The position numbers and the translations under genes were made by a program. A DNA stretch of 32,370 bases, taken from the NCBI GenBank assembly GCA_001650895.1, contig LXYH01000026.1:1-32370 (forward strand), read 5' to 3'. Numbering within the stretch: position 1 is the stretch's first letter; each line of letters opens with the position of its first letter. The notes under the pieces are model-generated. The model searched no databases and had not been told where the DNA came from. It saw nothing but the letters and a program-made list of their open reading frames with translations. Source of the stretch: Rhodobacteraceae bacterium EhC02. Its GTDB lineage: Bacteria; Pseudomonadota; Alphaproteobacteria; Rhodobacterales; Rhodobacteraceae. Of the stretch, positions 15,121 to 22,754 are shown one piece after another.

Positions 15121-15157
15121 TTGTGCCCCTTTTGTGCCCCGAAATGTGTCCTTCGGG
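15121..15157. promoter_or_regulatory. Right-arm repeats (TTGTGCCCC x2 and CCCCGAAATGTGTCC)
   Basis: TTGTGCCCC occurs at 15121 and 15132, and GAAATGTGTCCTT at 15141-15153 matches the left-arm copies at 8441 and 8463. These lie between the integrase start and the att core and are candidate arm-type integrase sites. Confidence 0.5.
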
Positions 15158-15208
15158 AAGAGCTAACGGCCTTGTATCGTTGAAAAAAAGGATGATCAGC
15201 GAGTGATC

Positions 15209-15224
15209 TGGTGCCCCCACACGG
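15209..15224. repeat. Right attachment site (tRNA 3' end)
   Basis: TGGTGCCCCCACACGG, identical to 8357-8372. It covers CCA, the discriminator base, the 3' acceptor strand and part of the T-stem. Confidence 0.9.
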
Positions 15225-15284
15225 ACTCGAACCGCGGACCCACTGATTACAAATCAGTTGCTCTACCAGCTGAGCTATAGGGGC
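15209..15284 (-). tRNA. tRNA-Thr (anticodon TGT)
   Basis: The minus strand folds as a full cloverleaf: acceptor GCCCCTA pairs with TGGGGGC, then discriminator A and encoded CCA (15209-15211); D-arm GCTCAGCTGGTAGAGC; anticodon arm ACTGA-TTTGTAA-TCAGT giving anticodon TGT; T-arm CGCGG-TTCGAGT-CCGTG. Threonine tRNA for ACA codons. Its 3' 16 bases are the island attachment core, and the gene has stayed intact after integration. Confidence 0.97.
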
Positions 15285-15337
15285 ACTGCGCAGTGCGTTT
15301 ACGCAATCCCGGCGCGGGTGGCAAGTGGGTTTGCGCG

Positions 15338-17008
15338 TCAGCGATTGGTTCGTGCCAGAAGACCCACGGCCGCAAGGCCCACCAGGATCACCAGGATCGC
15401 GGCGGGGGCTGCATCGCCAAGGTTTTCAAGGCTCGCCTGATCATGCACCCGTGTTGCCAGCGTATTGTAGTTGAATGGCCGCAGCAGCAGCGTGGCGGGC
15501 AGTTCCTTGACGCAATCCACGAAGACCAGCAGCAAGGCCGAGGCGATGGAGCCCCGGATCAGCGGATAATAGACCTGCCCCAGCACCTGCCCCTGGTTGC
15601 GGCCCAGTGACCGCGCGGCCATCGGCAGGCTGGGCGAGACCCGTCCCATCGCCGCATCCGCCGCCCCTTGGGCGATCGCGAAGAAGCGCACGGTATAGGC
15701 CAGCACCAGCGCCGTGGCCGACCCGGTCAGCAGCAAGCCCACATCGACACCTGTCATCGCCTCGATCGTGTCGGCGATCCGGTGATCCAGCGCCGCAAGG
15801 GGGATCAGCAAGCCCACGCCCAGCACCGCGCCCGGCGCGGCATAGCCGATGGTGGTCAGGGGCAGCAGAAGACGCGGCAGGCGCCGCCCGGACAGGCGCA
15901 CGCCATAGACCATGAACACACCCGCCAGCACGGTCACGGCGGCCGCGATGCCGCCCACGGTCAGCGTATTGAACAGGGCGCGCAGCAGCGCGGGATCGGC
16001 CCAGCGATCCGCGTTGTTCAGCGCATGATAAAGGATCACGCCAGCCGGCAGCACGAAGCCCACGACAAAGGGGATCAGGCAAAGCAGCGTGGCAACCCAG
16101 CCTGCCGGGCCTTGCAAGGCCACGCGCTCGACCGCGCGGTGGCGCGTCGACAGGTTGAAGAACCGGATGCGGCGGCGGCTGGATTTCTCGAGTGCGACAA
16201 GCATGATCACCAGCGCCAGCACGACCGATGCGATCTGCGCAGCACCCGCCGCATTCCCGGCTTCCAGCCAGACGCTGAAGATGCCGGTGGTCAGTGTCTG
16301 CACCGCGAAGTAATCGACGGCACCGAAATCGTTGACCGTCTCCATCATCACGATGGCCATGCCCGCCGCGATTGCCGGCCGCGCCAGCGGCAGGCCCACC
16401 CGGCTGAAGCGTCCCCATGGGCCCGCCCCCAGCGACCTTGCCACCTCCTCGGCGGCGGCGGATTGTTCGCGAAAGGCCGCGCGCGCCAGCAGGTAGACAT
16501 AGGGGTAAAGGGCCGCCGTCAGCACGAAGATGGCGGACCCCATCGACCGGATCGGTGGAAACCAGTAATCGCGCGAGGTGCTCCAGCCCATCATCTGGCG
16601 CAGCCATGTCTGCACCGGGCCTGCATATTCGAACAGGTCGACCAGGGCATAGGCGCCGACATAGGCCGGGATCGCCAGTGGCAGCAGCAGCAGCCATTCC
16701 AGCCAGCCCGACAGCGGAAAGCGATAGCGCGACACCAGCCACGCCGCGCCGGTGCCGACCAGTCCGGCCAGCACACCCACGCTGAGCATCAGGATCGCCG
16801 TGTTCTTGAGGTAACGCGGCAGCGTGGTCGAGATCAGGTGCGGCCAGATATTCTCGCCCGGGGTCATCGCGATCCAGACCACCGACAGGATCGGCAGGAT
16901 CACGATGGCTGCGATCAGCAGCGCCCCGAACGACCAGGGGCTCAGCAGCGGGGCCAGCAGACGGCGCCAACCCGGCTGGGTCCTGTTGATCAGGGTGATG
17001 TCGCTCAT
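15338..17008 (-). CDS. Iron(III)-type ABC transporter permease, two-domain (FbpB-like)
   Basis: 556 residues, a fusion of two permease domains with about 12 membrane helices. Two EAA-type loops that contact the ATPase are seen: EVARSLGAGPWGRFSRVGLPLARP (about 187-210) and MAARSLGRNQGQVLGQVYYPLIRG (near 470). Length and layout are those of the FbpB/SfuB/AfuB class of ferric-iron permeases. AGGA lies 6 bases before the ATG. No binding protein or ATPase gene is adjacent; the left neighbour is the tRNA and the right neighbour is divergent, so the partners are outside the window or elsewhere. Substrate assignment is by family. Confidence 0.88.
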   Translation of the reverse strand: MSDITLINRTQPGWRRLLAPLLSPWSFGALLIAAIVILPILSVVWIAMTPGENIWPHLISTTLPRYLKNTAILMLSVGVLAGLVGTGAAWLVSRYRFPLSGWLEWLLLLPLAIPAYVGAYALVDLFEYAGPVQTWLRQMMGWSTSRDYWFPPIRSMGSAIFVLTAALYPYVYLLARAAFREQSAAAEEVARSLGAGPWGRFSRVGLPLARPAIAAGMAIVMMETVNDFGAVDYFAVQTLTTGIFSVWLEAGNAAGAAQIASVVLALVIMLVALEKSSRRRIRFFNLSTRHRAVERVALQGPAGWVATLLCLIPFVVGFVLPAGVILYHALNNADRWADPALLRALFNTLTVGGIAAAVTVLAGVFMVYGVRLSGRRLPRLLLPLTTIGYAAPGAVLGVGLLIPLAALDHRIADTIEAMTGVDVGLLLTGSATALVLAYTVRFFAIAQGAADAAMGRVSPSLPMAARSLGRNQGQVLGQVYYPLIRGSIASALLLVFVDCVKELPATLLLRPFNYNTLATRVHDQASLENLGDAAPAAILVILVGLAAVGLLARTNR

Positions 17009-17067
17009 GTCTGTCCTGCGTCTCCCGCGTGTCGCATTCCGGGGCGTTGAATGCCCGAATACGGTTC

Positions 17068-17111
17068 AACTGTCCAGAAAAGAGCTTATAGTCCGCAGGA
17101 TAACTGTCCAG
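17068..17111. promoter_or_regulatory. AACTGTCCAG direct repeat between divergent genes
   Basis: AACTGTCCAG occurs at 17068-17077 and 17102-17111, 34 bp apart, between the permease start (17008) and the plus-strand gene (17132). It could be a shared regulator site. No classical Fur or Irr box was recognised. Confidence 0.4.
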
Positions 17112-17131
17112 CAAGGCGAGAGAAAGACAGG

Positions 17132-18007
17132 ATGCACATCGTTCTGCACGCGGGCGTTCATGCCACCGACGAGGATCGGCTGATCAAGTGCATGCTCAAG
17201 AATAACGAGGCTTTCGGAAAGCTGGGCGTGGCCGTGCCCGGCCCTTCGCGCTACCGGCGGCTGCTGCGTGACACGCTGCATGCCATGAGCGAGGGGGCCC
17301 CCGCCCCCGATGCCCGCGAGGTGCTGCTGGATGCAATCCTCGAGGGCGATCCGCCCGACCGCATGATCCTGTCGAACGACAATTTCTTTTCGGTGCCGAA
17401 GCTGGCCGTGGGCAAGGGCGTGTTCTATCCGGGCGCCGAGGTGAAGCTTGCACGCCTGCGCGCGCTTTTCCCGCATGACCAGATCGAACTGTGCCTGGCC
17501 CTGCGCAATCCGGCGACCTTCCTGCCTGCCGTCTTCGCACTGGCCCCCGACACGGATCTTCTGGAATTCATGAACGGGTCCGATCCGCTGAACCTGCGCT
17601 GGTCCGAAATGCTGGGACGGATCCGGCATGCCGTGCCGGATATCGAGATCACCGTCTGGTGCAACGAGGATACGCCGCTGATCTGGGCGCATCTGATCCG
17701 CGAGATGGCCGGAATCGCGCCCAATACCAAGATCATCGGCGGGTTCGATCTGCTGTCCGAGATCATGTCGCCCGCCGGCATGAAACGGTTTCGCGCCTAT
17801 CTCAAGGCGCATCCGGTCATGACCGAAATCCAGAAACGGCGGGTCATCGCGGCATTCCTGGACAAGTTCGCGCTGGATGAAGAGATCGTGGAAGAGGTCG
17901 ATCTGCCCGGCTGGACCGATGAATTGATCACGCAGGTGACAGAGCTTTACGAGGAAGACATCTTCGTGATCCAGCGCCTTCCCGGTGTGGAACTGATCGT
18001 TCCCTGA
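17132..18007 (+). CDS. Conserved hypothetical protein, possibly sulfotransferase-like fold
   Basis: 291 residues from ATG 17132 (AAGACAGG upstream). The start MHIVLHAGVHATDEDRL looks like a degenerate nucleotide/PAPS-binding strand-loop as in sulfotransferase-like proteins, followed by LSNDNFFSVPKLAVGKGVFYPGAEVKLARL and IELCLALRNPATFLPAV, which resemble the 'F…iiRnP' part of that fold. The key P-loop lysine/threonine pattern is not clear, so catalysis is doubtful. No signal peptide. Rhodobacterales-type conserved protein; I cannot assign a role. Divergent from the iron permease with a 123-bp shared control region. Confidence 0.7.
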   Translation: MHIVLHAGVHATDEDRLIKCMLKNNEAFGKLGVAVPGPSRYRRLLRDTLHAMSEGAPAPDAREVLLDAILEGDPPDRMILSNDNFFSVPKLAVGKGVFYPGAEVKLARLRALFPHDQIELCLALRNPATFLPAVFALAPDTDLLEFMNGSDPLNLRWSEMLGRIRHAVPDIEITVWCNEDTPLIWAHLIREMAGIAPNTKIIGGFDLLSEIMSPAGMKRFRAYLKAHPVMTEIQKRRVIAAFLDKFALDEEIVEEVDLPGWTDELITQVTELYEEDIFVIQRLPGVELIVP

Positions 18008-18079
18008 CCCCGGCTCTTGGCCGCGCGAAGGCATGGTGAGCGCGGCCCGCAACGGGCCGCCGTGGCCCCCCGTGCGCCG

Positions 18080-18340
18080 TCAGATCATGCCAAGTGCTGC
18101 CTTGTACATCTCGAGGACGGCTTCTTCCTCGGCGATATCGTCCTTGTCGCGCTTGCGCAGGGAAATGACCTTGCGCAGCACCTTGGTGTCATAGCCGCGG
18201 CCCTTTGCCTCGGCCATCACTTCCTTCTGGGCGTCGACGATATCCTTCTTCTCGGCCTCCAGGCGCTCGTAGCGTTCGATGAAAGCGCGCAGTTCTTCGG
18301 CGGCAACGCTGTAGGTGGCATCGGTGCTTGTGTCGCTCAT
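18080..18340 (-). CDS. gapR: GapR nucleoid-associated protein (DUF2312)
   Basis: 86 residues, matching the family's length. The signature AEELRAFIERYERLEAEKKDIVDAQKEVMAEAKGRGYDTKVLRKVISLRKRDKD is that of DUF2312/GapR, an alphaproteobacterial protein that encircles overtwisted AT-rich DNA ahead of replication and transcription forks and stimulates type II topoisomerases (Caulobacter work). The helical, charged sequence and the basic centre (KVLRKVISLRKR) fit. It stands alone here, convergent with the plus-strand gene ending at 18007. Confidence 0.93.
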   Translation of the reverse strand: MSDTSTDATYSVAAEELRAFIERYERLEAEKKDIVDAQKEVMAEAKGRGYDTKVLRKVISLRKRDKDDIAEEEAVLEMYKAALGMI

Positions 18341-18476
18341 GGTCTCGGGCCTCCGGTTGGACGCTCTTCCCTACCGCCCGCCCCGGCGCCCTGCAAGACC
18401 GTTGATGCGAAAAGGCGACGCGTTGCGGCATGCGAAGCGATGCGATATGGCAAGGGGGCGAAACAGGAGCAAGAAC

Positions 18477-18692
18477 ATGCAAGGATTGATATGGGGGGGT
18501 GCGGTCGTGTCCGTCGCCGGTTTGTGCGGGTTGATCTGGTGCATCTTCAAGGTTGCCGCCGCGAAACGCGCCAACCTGTCCGACGATGATCTGCGCGCCG
18601 TCATCCAGGGTGTCGTCCCAATCAACCTCGGCGCGCTATTCCTGTCGGTGATCGGCCTGATGATGGTCGTGATCGGTGTTTTCCTGAACTGA
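18477..18692 (+). CDS. Two-helix small membrane protein
   Basis: 71 residues from ATG 18477, with AGGAG 7 bases upstream. Helix 1 (about 5-26) and helix 2 (about 48-70) flank a short charged loop (KVAAAKRANLSDDDLRAVIQG). No cysteine pairs or other motifs that suggest a function. Convergent with the FadJ-like gene (16 bp apart). Confidence 0.75.
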   Translation: MQGLIWGGAVVSVAGLCGLIWCIFKVAAAKRANLSDDDLRAVIQGVVPINLGALFLSVIGLMMVVIGVFLN

Positions 18693-18708
18693 TCGGCGGG
18701 CGGGCGGC

Positions 18709-20883
18709 TCAGCCCGGTATCGTGCGCCGCTTGCGTCCGATCCGGTTGAGCGCGTCGAAAGTCTCGCCTTCCTTGATCAGCACCGCGAAACCCGGATCGG
18801 GTGTGTAGATCGCCGGATCCTCGACGGTGAACCGCTTGAGCGCCTGCAGGATGTCGAACAGTCCCACCAGATCGGCGGCTTTCATCGGCCCGCCGTGCCA
18901 GCGCGGAAACCCGTGCGCGTTGATCATCACCGTGTCGATGTCCGACGGCCTGAGCGCGAAACCCGCCCGCAGGGCCCGCGCACCGGCATTGGCCATGGCA
19001 GCCACCGCGCGCAACACGATGGCTTCGGGGGCCAGGGCCGGGCCCTGGGCGACCCGACGGCCGGGCGCAAGATCAAGGATCGCCAGAACGGCCGGATCAT
19101 CATGGGGCTGCCCGTCCTGCCACAGGAAATAGCCGCGCCCTGCCCCCTGCCCGGTCCGGCCCGCCATCACCAAACGGTCAAGATCGTCCAGATATGCGGG
19201 CGCAATGGCCGGTTCATGGTCCAGTGCCAGACGCGCCGTCACGTCGCGCCCGCGGGCCAGGCAGGCATCCAGACCCTGCATGTCCATCTGCCGAAACAGG
19301 CCTTGAGCAAACCCGTGCTCGATCAGCGCGTCGTCGATCTCGGCCGGGGTCGCACCAAGGCGCAACATGCTGGCGCCCGCGCCGCGCAATGCGGCCATCA
19401 CCGGATCGCCCAGGCCGCCGCCGCCCGTCCCGCTGCGCACCACGATGCGCCGCAGCCTGTCACGCAGCAGGGCGACCACGCGCGCCACCGTCATGTCGGA
19501 CGTGCCCCCGCCGGGGATCACCTCGGCCAGGCGGGTCAGATGGGCCGGTGCAGGCAGGCGCAGGCCGACAACCTGCGCGGGTCGCGACGTTGCGGCGGCG
19601 ATCCGGTAGATCGGGTGCCGCGCCGAGGTCGTGACCAGAATGGTGCCCTCGCCTGCAACGCGGTCCAGCGCGGTCATCACCTGTGTCTTGGTCGACAGGA
19701 TATCGGCCACCACCTCGATCAGCAGATCGGCACGCGCCAGATCCGCCAACTCGGTCGTGCCACGCCAGAGCGCCCGGCGGCGCGGCAGATCCGCCTCGGG
19801 TATGCGGCCCGCCTTGACCAGTTGCGCCAGCATCGCCTCGACCCGGCCTTCCAGCGCCAGAAGGGCCGCATCATCGCGTTCGAAATGCAGCACCGGCAGG
19901 TTGCCTTCAAGGCAGGCGACGGCCAGGCCCGCGCCTTGCGCGCCGCCACCCACAATCCCGGCCTGTTGCAACTGAGGCGCCGTGGCCGGTGGCACGCGCG
20001 CCAGTTCGGGCATGTTGGGCGCGCGCCGTTCGGCGAACATCGCATGCCGCAACGCCTTGGACAGATCCGAAGCGACAAGGTCCTGAAAGGCAACCCCCTC
20101 GTAGGACAGGCCGGCCTGGTAGGGCAGAAGGCCAGCCGCCTCGATGCAATCGACGATCCGGGCGCCCGCGATATTGGGGCTCAGGGCCACTTGCGCGCGC
20201 CGCGCGGCGATGGCCGCGGCATTGGCCGCGAAATCGGCCAGCCCTTCGTCCCGGTCGCCGCTGCGGCGCAGAGCATCGCCCGCAGCGCTGCGTTCACCCA
20301 AGCCCCGCGCCACGCCCAGCGCAGCCGCAATGGCATTGTCATCCTCGCCGATCAGAAAATCCACCAAGGGCTTGAGCGTGCGCGCGCGCAACAGGCGTGG
20401 ATGCTGGGTCAACAGCAGGTCCAGCGCCCCCTGCGCCCCAAGTATGCGTGTCAGGATCTGCGTGGCCCCCGCGCCGGGGCAAAGCCCCATCATCACGTCG
20501 GGAAACCCGATTGAGGCATCCGCCGTGGCAACGCGCGCATGGGCGGCCAGCGCAAGTTCGACCCCTGCCCCATGGGTCAGGCCATGCAGCACAGCCACCA
20601 CGGGCTTGGGGCTGTCTTCGATCTTGCGGCACAGATCCGCCGGACCGGGGGCGGCAAAGCCCGTTTCGGCCTCGCGCAGGTCAAGACCCGCCGACAGGCC
20701 GCGCGTCGGCGCCTCGCCCAGACCGGTCAACAGGATGGCGATGATGCCGGGATCCGCGATCGCCTCTGACAGCGCCTGATCGAGTTCGGCGCGCATGGTC
20801 CGCGTCAGCGTGTTGGATGGCGGATCGGCCAGCCTGAGTATGGCAACCCCGTCGCGTTGCTCCTGCCGGATCGTCCTGCCCAC
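18709..20883 (-). CDS. FadJ/FadB-like fusion with degenerate dehydrogenase site
   Basis: 724 residues, GTG start at 20883 (AGGGG upstream). An N-terminal crotonase domain (1 to about 190) retains Glu109 in HGAGVEL, while the second catalytic glutamate position is Asp129 (FPDV instead of FPEV). The 3-hydroxyacyl-CoA dehydrogenase part keeps a NAD loop (VGGGAQG, 311-317) but the usual catalytic His is Arg442 (GLRLPAP where GxHFFxP is expected), the conserved SN pair is TT (VTTS, 417-420), and the conserved NR of GFxxNR reads DP (493-494). A C-terminal HCDH repeat follows. Overall architecture is that of beta-oxidation multifunctional enzymes; the changes suggest altered or lost dehydrogenase activity. 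No thiolase gene is adjacent. Confidence 0.8.
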   Translation of the reverse strand: MGRTIRQEQRDGVAILRLADPPSNTLTRTMRAELDQALSEAIADPGIIAILLTGLGEAPTRGLSAGLDLREAETGFAAPGPADLCRKIEDSPKPVVAVLHGLTHGAGVELALAAHARVATADASIGFPDVMMGLCPGAGATQILTRILGAQGALDLLLTQHPRLLRARTLKPLVDFLIGEDDNAIAAALGVARGLGERSAAGDALRRSGDRDEGLADFAANAAAIAARRAQVALSPNIAGARIVDCIEAAGLLPYQAGLSYEGVAFQDLVASDLSKALRHAMFAERRAPNMPELARVPPATAPQLQQAGIVGGGAQGAGLAVACLEGNLPVLHFERDDAALLALEGRVEAMLAQLVKAGRIPEADLPRRRALWRGTTELADLARADLLIEVVADILSTKTQVMTALDRVAGEGTILVTTSARHPIYRIAAATSRPAQVVGLRLPAPAHLTRLAEVIPGGGTSDMTVARVVALLRDRLRRIVVRSGTGGGGLGDPVMAALRGAGASMLRLGATPAEIDDALIEHGFAQGLFRQMDMQGLDACLARGRDVTARLALDHEPAIAPAYLDDLDRLVMAGRTGQGAGRGYFLWQDGQPHDDPAVLAILDLAPGRRVAQGPALAPEAIVLRAVAAMANAGARALRAGFALRPSDIDTVMINAHGFPRWHGGPMKAADLVGLFDILQALKRFTVEDPAIYTPDPGFAVLIKEGETFDALNRIGRKRRTIPG

Positions 20884-21049
20884 GCCGTCAGCCCCTTTTC
20901 CGTTAACCCAGCCGCCGGGTCATTGCCCGGCGGAAGGCCTGCGGACATCCCCGCCCGCAAAAGCCTAGCGCAACTGTGCAAAATCAAGTGCCTGTCTGGC
21001 AAGACCTGTTCGGGCACCGATAGGCATGAAGGCGAGCGAAAAGCCGCAT

Positions 21050-21274
21050 TCACACGGGAAGGTTGTCGAACTGGGATTCAACCTGACCATCGGTCAGCAT
21101 CGCGTCCAGTTCGCGCAGGCGGTCGGGGATGGCATAGCCCTCGCGCTCCAGCCGTTCACACAGCCTGTGCAGGTCGCCCTGCAACTGCGCGCGCTCGGCT
21201 TCCGGCGTCGCGCGGATCAGGGCCTCCAGCTGGGTGATCGGCTGCAGCATTTCCTTTGGCAGCTGTTCGGTCAT
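21050..21274 (-). CDS. Small acidic hypothetical protein, 74 residues
   Basis: ATG 21274 has AAGGAG 6 bases upstream. The whole protein is predicted helical and acidic (PITQLEALIRATPEAERAQLQGDLHRLCERLEREGY), in the style of small DUF4404-like proteins, though the match is too loose to name. It lies 24 bp after the DksA/TraR-type gene and is surely co-transcribed with it. Confidence 0.75.
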   Translation of the reverse strand: MTEQLPKEMLQPITQLEALIRATPEAERAQLQGDLHRLCERLEREGYAIPDRLRELDAMLTDGQVESQFDNLPV

Positions 21275-21298
21275 GCAAAGCTCCTTTTCAGGGTGGTT

Positions 21299-21622
21299 TC
21301 AGTGATCGGCCGCGCAGGCCTTGCAGAAGGGTGTCGCCGGCAGGACATCCAGACGCTCTTCCGAGATCTGCGCGCCACAGAGGGTGCAGATGCCATAATC
21401 GTCCGATCTGATCCGCTGAAGCGCCGCCATGATGCGCCGGATCTCGTCCAGCCCACTCCGGCCAAGGCGTTCGAGAACCTGATCGCCCTCGGTCTCGATG
21501 GCCATGTCATCCCAGTCCTTGGTATGGGGCTGGTCCAGCTCTGCCTCGATCGCGTGAAGACGGCTATCCAGTTCGGACAGGCGCTTGAGCAGCGTGGCAC
21601 GGCGGTCTTGAGGTGTTTTCAT
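21299..21622 (-). CDS. DksA/TraR-type C4 zinc-finger protein
   Basis: 107 residues from ATG 21622 (AGGGAGA upstream). A helical N-terminal coiled coil (1-75) is followed by the C4 finger CTLCGAQISEERLDVLPATPFCKAC (about 80-104), spacing C-x2-C-x17-C-x2-C, the DksA/TraR signature. The acidic tip residues expected for RNA polymerase secondary-channel activity lie near DWDDMAIETEGD. It is shorter than DksA proper. A near-consensus FNR box 54 bp upstream suggests oxygen-dependent control. Probably modulates RNA polymerase; the target genes are unknown. Confidence 0.88.
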   Translation of the reverse strand: MKTPQDRRATLLKRLSELDSRLHAIEAELDQPHTKDWDDMAIETEGDQVLERLGRSGLDEIRRIMAALQRIRSDDYGICTLCGAQISEERLDVLPATPFCKACAADH

Positions 21623-21675
21623 TCGCGAGTCTCCCTTCTCCCTTGTCACTCTGTCACCGGGGCGTCACATCAACA

Positions 21676-21689
21676 TTGATGCAGGTCAA
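21676..21689. promoter_or_regulatory. FNR/FnrL-like box
   Basis: TTGAT-GCAG-GTCAA, one mismatch from the FNR consensus TTGAT-N4-ATCAA. It is 54 bp from the DksA-type start (minus strand) and 132 bp from the MBL start; the first is the likelier target. Confidence 0.6.
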
Positions 21690-21768
21690 ACCCATCGCCC
21701 CAAGCGGGTGAACGCGCGGGAAACCGTCACGCAAGGCGGCAAGGCCGGGGGTAGGATGGACATAGGCC

Positions 21769-21796
21769 TTGATACACATGCAGATCACAATATATG
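21769..21796 (+). promoter_or_regulatory. Promoter of the persulfide/sulfur operon
   Basis: TTGATA (21769-21774) and TATATG (21791-21796) with 16-base spacing form a good sigma-70 promoter. Because the -10 overlaps the first possible ATG (21794), translation must start downstream, at 21821. Confidence 0.55.
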
Positions 21797-21820
21797 TTTC
21801 GCAAAATGGAGGACATGTTC

Positions 21821-22684
21821 ATGACACCTGAGGTCAAGGCCTTTTTCGACGAAGCCACCAATACCGTCTCCTATGTGGTGAAGGACCCATCCGGCAGCGC
21901 CTGCGCCATCATCGATTCCGTGCTGGATTTCGACTATGCTTCCGGGCGCACCGATACGCGCTCGGCCGATGAGGTGATCGCCTATGTGCGCGCCCATGCG
22001 CTGGACGTGCAATGGCTGCTGGAAACCCATGTCCATGCCGATCACCTGTCCGCGGCGCCCTATATCCAGGAACGGGTCGGCGGCAAGATCGGCATCGGCG
22101 ATCGCATCAAGGTCGTGCAGGACACTTTCGGCAAGGTCTTCAACGAAGGGACCGAGTTCCAGCGCGACGGCAGCCAGTTCGACCGCCTGTTCGAGGAAGG
22201 CGACAGCTTCATGATCGGGCAGATGCGCGGCGACGTGCTGCACACGCCGGGTCATACGCCCGCCTGCCTGACCTATGTCATCGGTGACGCCGCCTTCGTG
22301 GGCGACACGCTGTTCATGCCGGATTTCGGCACGGCGCGTTGCGATTTTCCGGGTGGCTCGTCCGAGGTGCTGTTCAATTCGATCCAGAAGATCCTGGCCC
22401 TGCCGGATGAAACGCGGATTTTCGTGTGCCACGACTACAAGGCGCCGGGACGGGATGAATATGCCTGGGAAACCACTGTGGCGGCGCAGAAAACCGGCAA
22501 TATCCATGTGGGCGCCGGCAAGGACCGCGACAGTTTCGTCAAGATGCGCGATGCGCGCGATGCCCAGCTGGCCATGCCCAAGCTGATCATCCCCTCGCTG
22601 CAGGTGAACATGCGCGCAGGGCAGATGCCGCCTGCGGATGAAAAGGGCGATGTGTTTCTGAAAGTGCCGATCAACAAGCTTTGA
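21821..22684 (+). CDS. MBL-fold persulfide dioxygenase-like protein (Blh/ETHE1 type)
   Basis: 287 residues from ATG 21821, which has GGAGG 9 bases upstream; upstream ATGs fall in the promoter. Metal ligands are visible: His70, His72, Asp74 and His75 (THVHADH), His145 (TPGH), Asp162 (GDTLF) and His204 (CHDY). The single-iron ETHE1/Blh branch of metallo-beta-lactamases oxidises glutathione persulfide to sulfite. Blh-type genes commonly stand with YeeE/YedE transporter genes and DUF442 genes in sulfide-detoxification operons, exactly as here. No BigR/SqrR repressor or sulfide:quinone reductase is in the operon. Confidence 0.88.
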   Translation: MTPEVKAFFDEATNTVSYVVKDPSGSACAIIDSVLDFDYASGRTDTRSADEVIAYVRAHALDVQWLLETHVHADHLSAAPYIQERVGGKIGIGDRIKVVQDTFGKVFNEGTEFQRDGSQFDRLFEEGDSFMIGQMRGDVLHTPGHTPACLTYVIGDAAFVGDTLFMPDFGTARCDFPGGSSEVLFNSIQKILALPDETRIFVCHDYKAPGRDEYAWETTVAAQKTGNIHVGAGKDRDSFVKMRDARDAQLAMPKLIIPSLQVNMRAGQMPPADEKGDVFLKVPINKL

Positions 22685-22754
22685 CCACCCATCCGGACGC
22701 GGCGCAAGATCGCGACCGGAGCGTTTCACCGCGAACCAACAGGACAGGACGATA

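Larger units (their letters stand above)
8357..15224. mobile_element. Genomic island integrated in tRNA-Thr(TGT)
   Basis: A perfect 16-bp direct repeat, TGGTGCCCCCACACGG, lies at 8357-8372 and 15209-15224. The right copy is the 3' end (including CCA) of an intact tRNA-Thr gene, the left copy stands alone. A tyrosine integrase starts 106 bp inside the tRNA-side end and reads inward, the standard layout of tRNA-targeted islands. The interior has visibly lower GC than its flanks and holds a serine recombinase, two small left-end genes and a five-gene operon of unknown function. No capsid, terminase, relaxase or replication protein is recognisable, so it is either a satellite-like element or a non-autonomous integrative element. 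Confidence 0.9.

Noticed and set aside
8373-15208. Interpretation as a complete prophage
   Set aside because: No terminase, portal, capsid, tail or lysis gene is visible, and the element is too small.
15441-17114. 557-residue minus-strand frame over the ABC permease
   Set aside because: A shadow frame: it lacks membrane helices, while the 15338-17008 frame has clear permease motifs.
21781-21812. BigR/SqrR operator before the persulfide operon
   Set aside because: No clear match to a known BigR or SqrR palindrome could be confirmed by eye.
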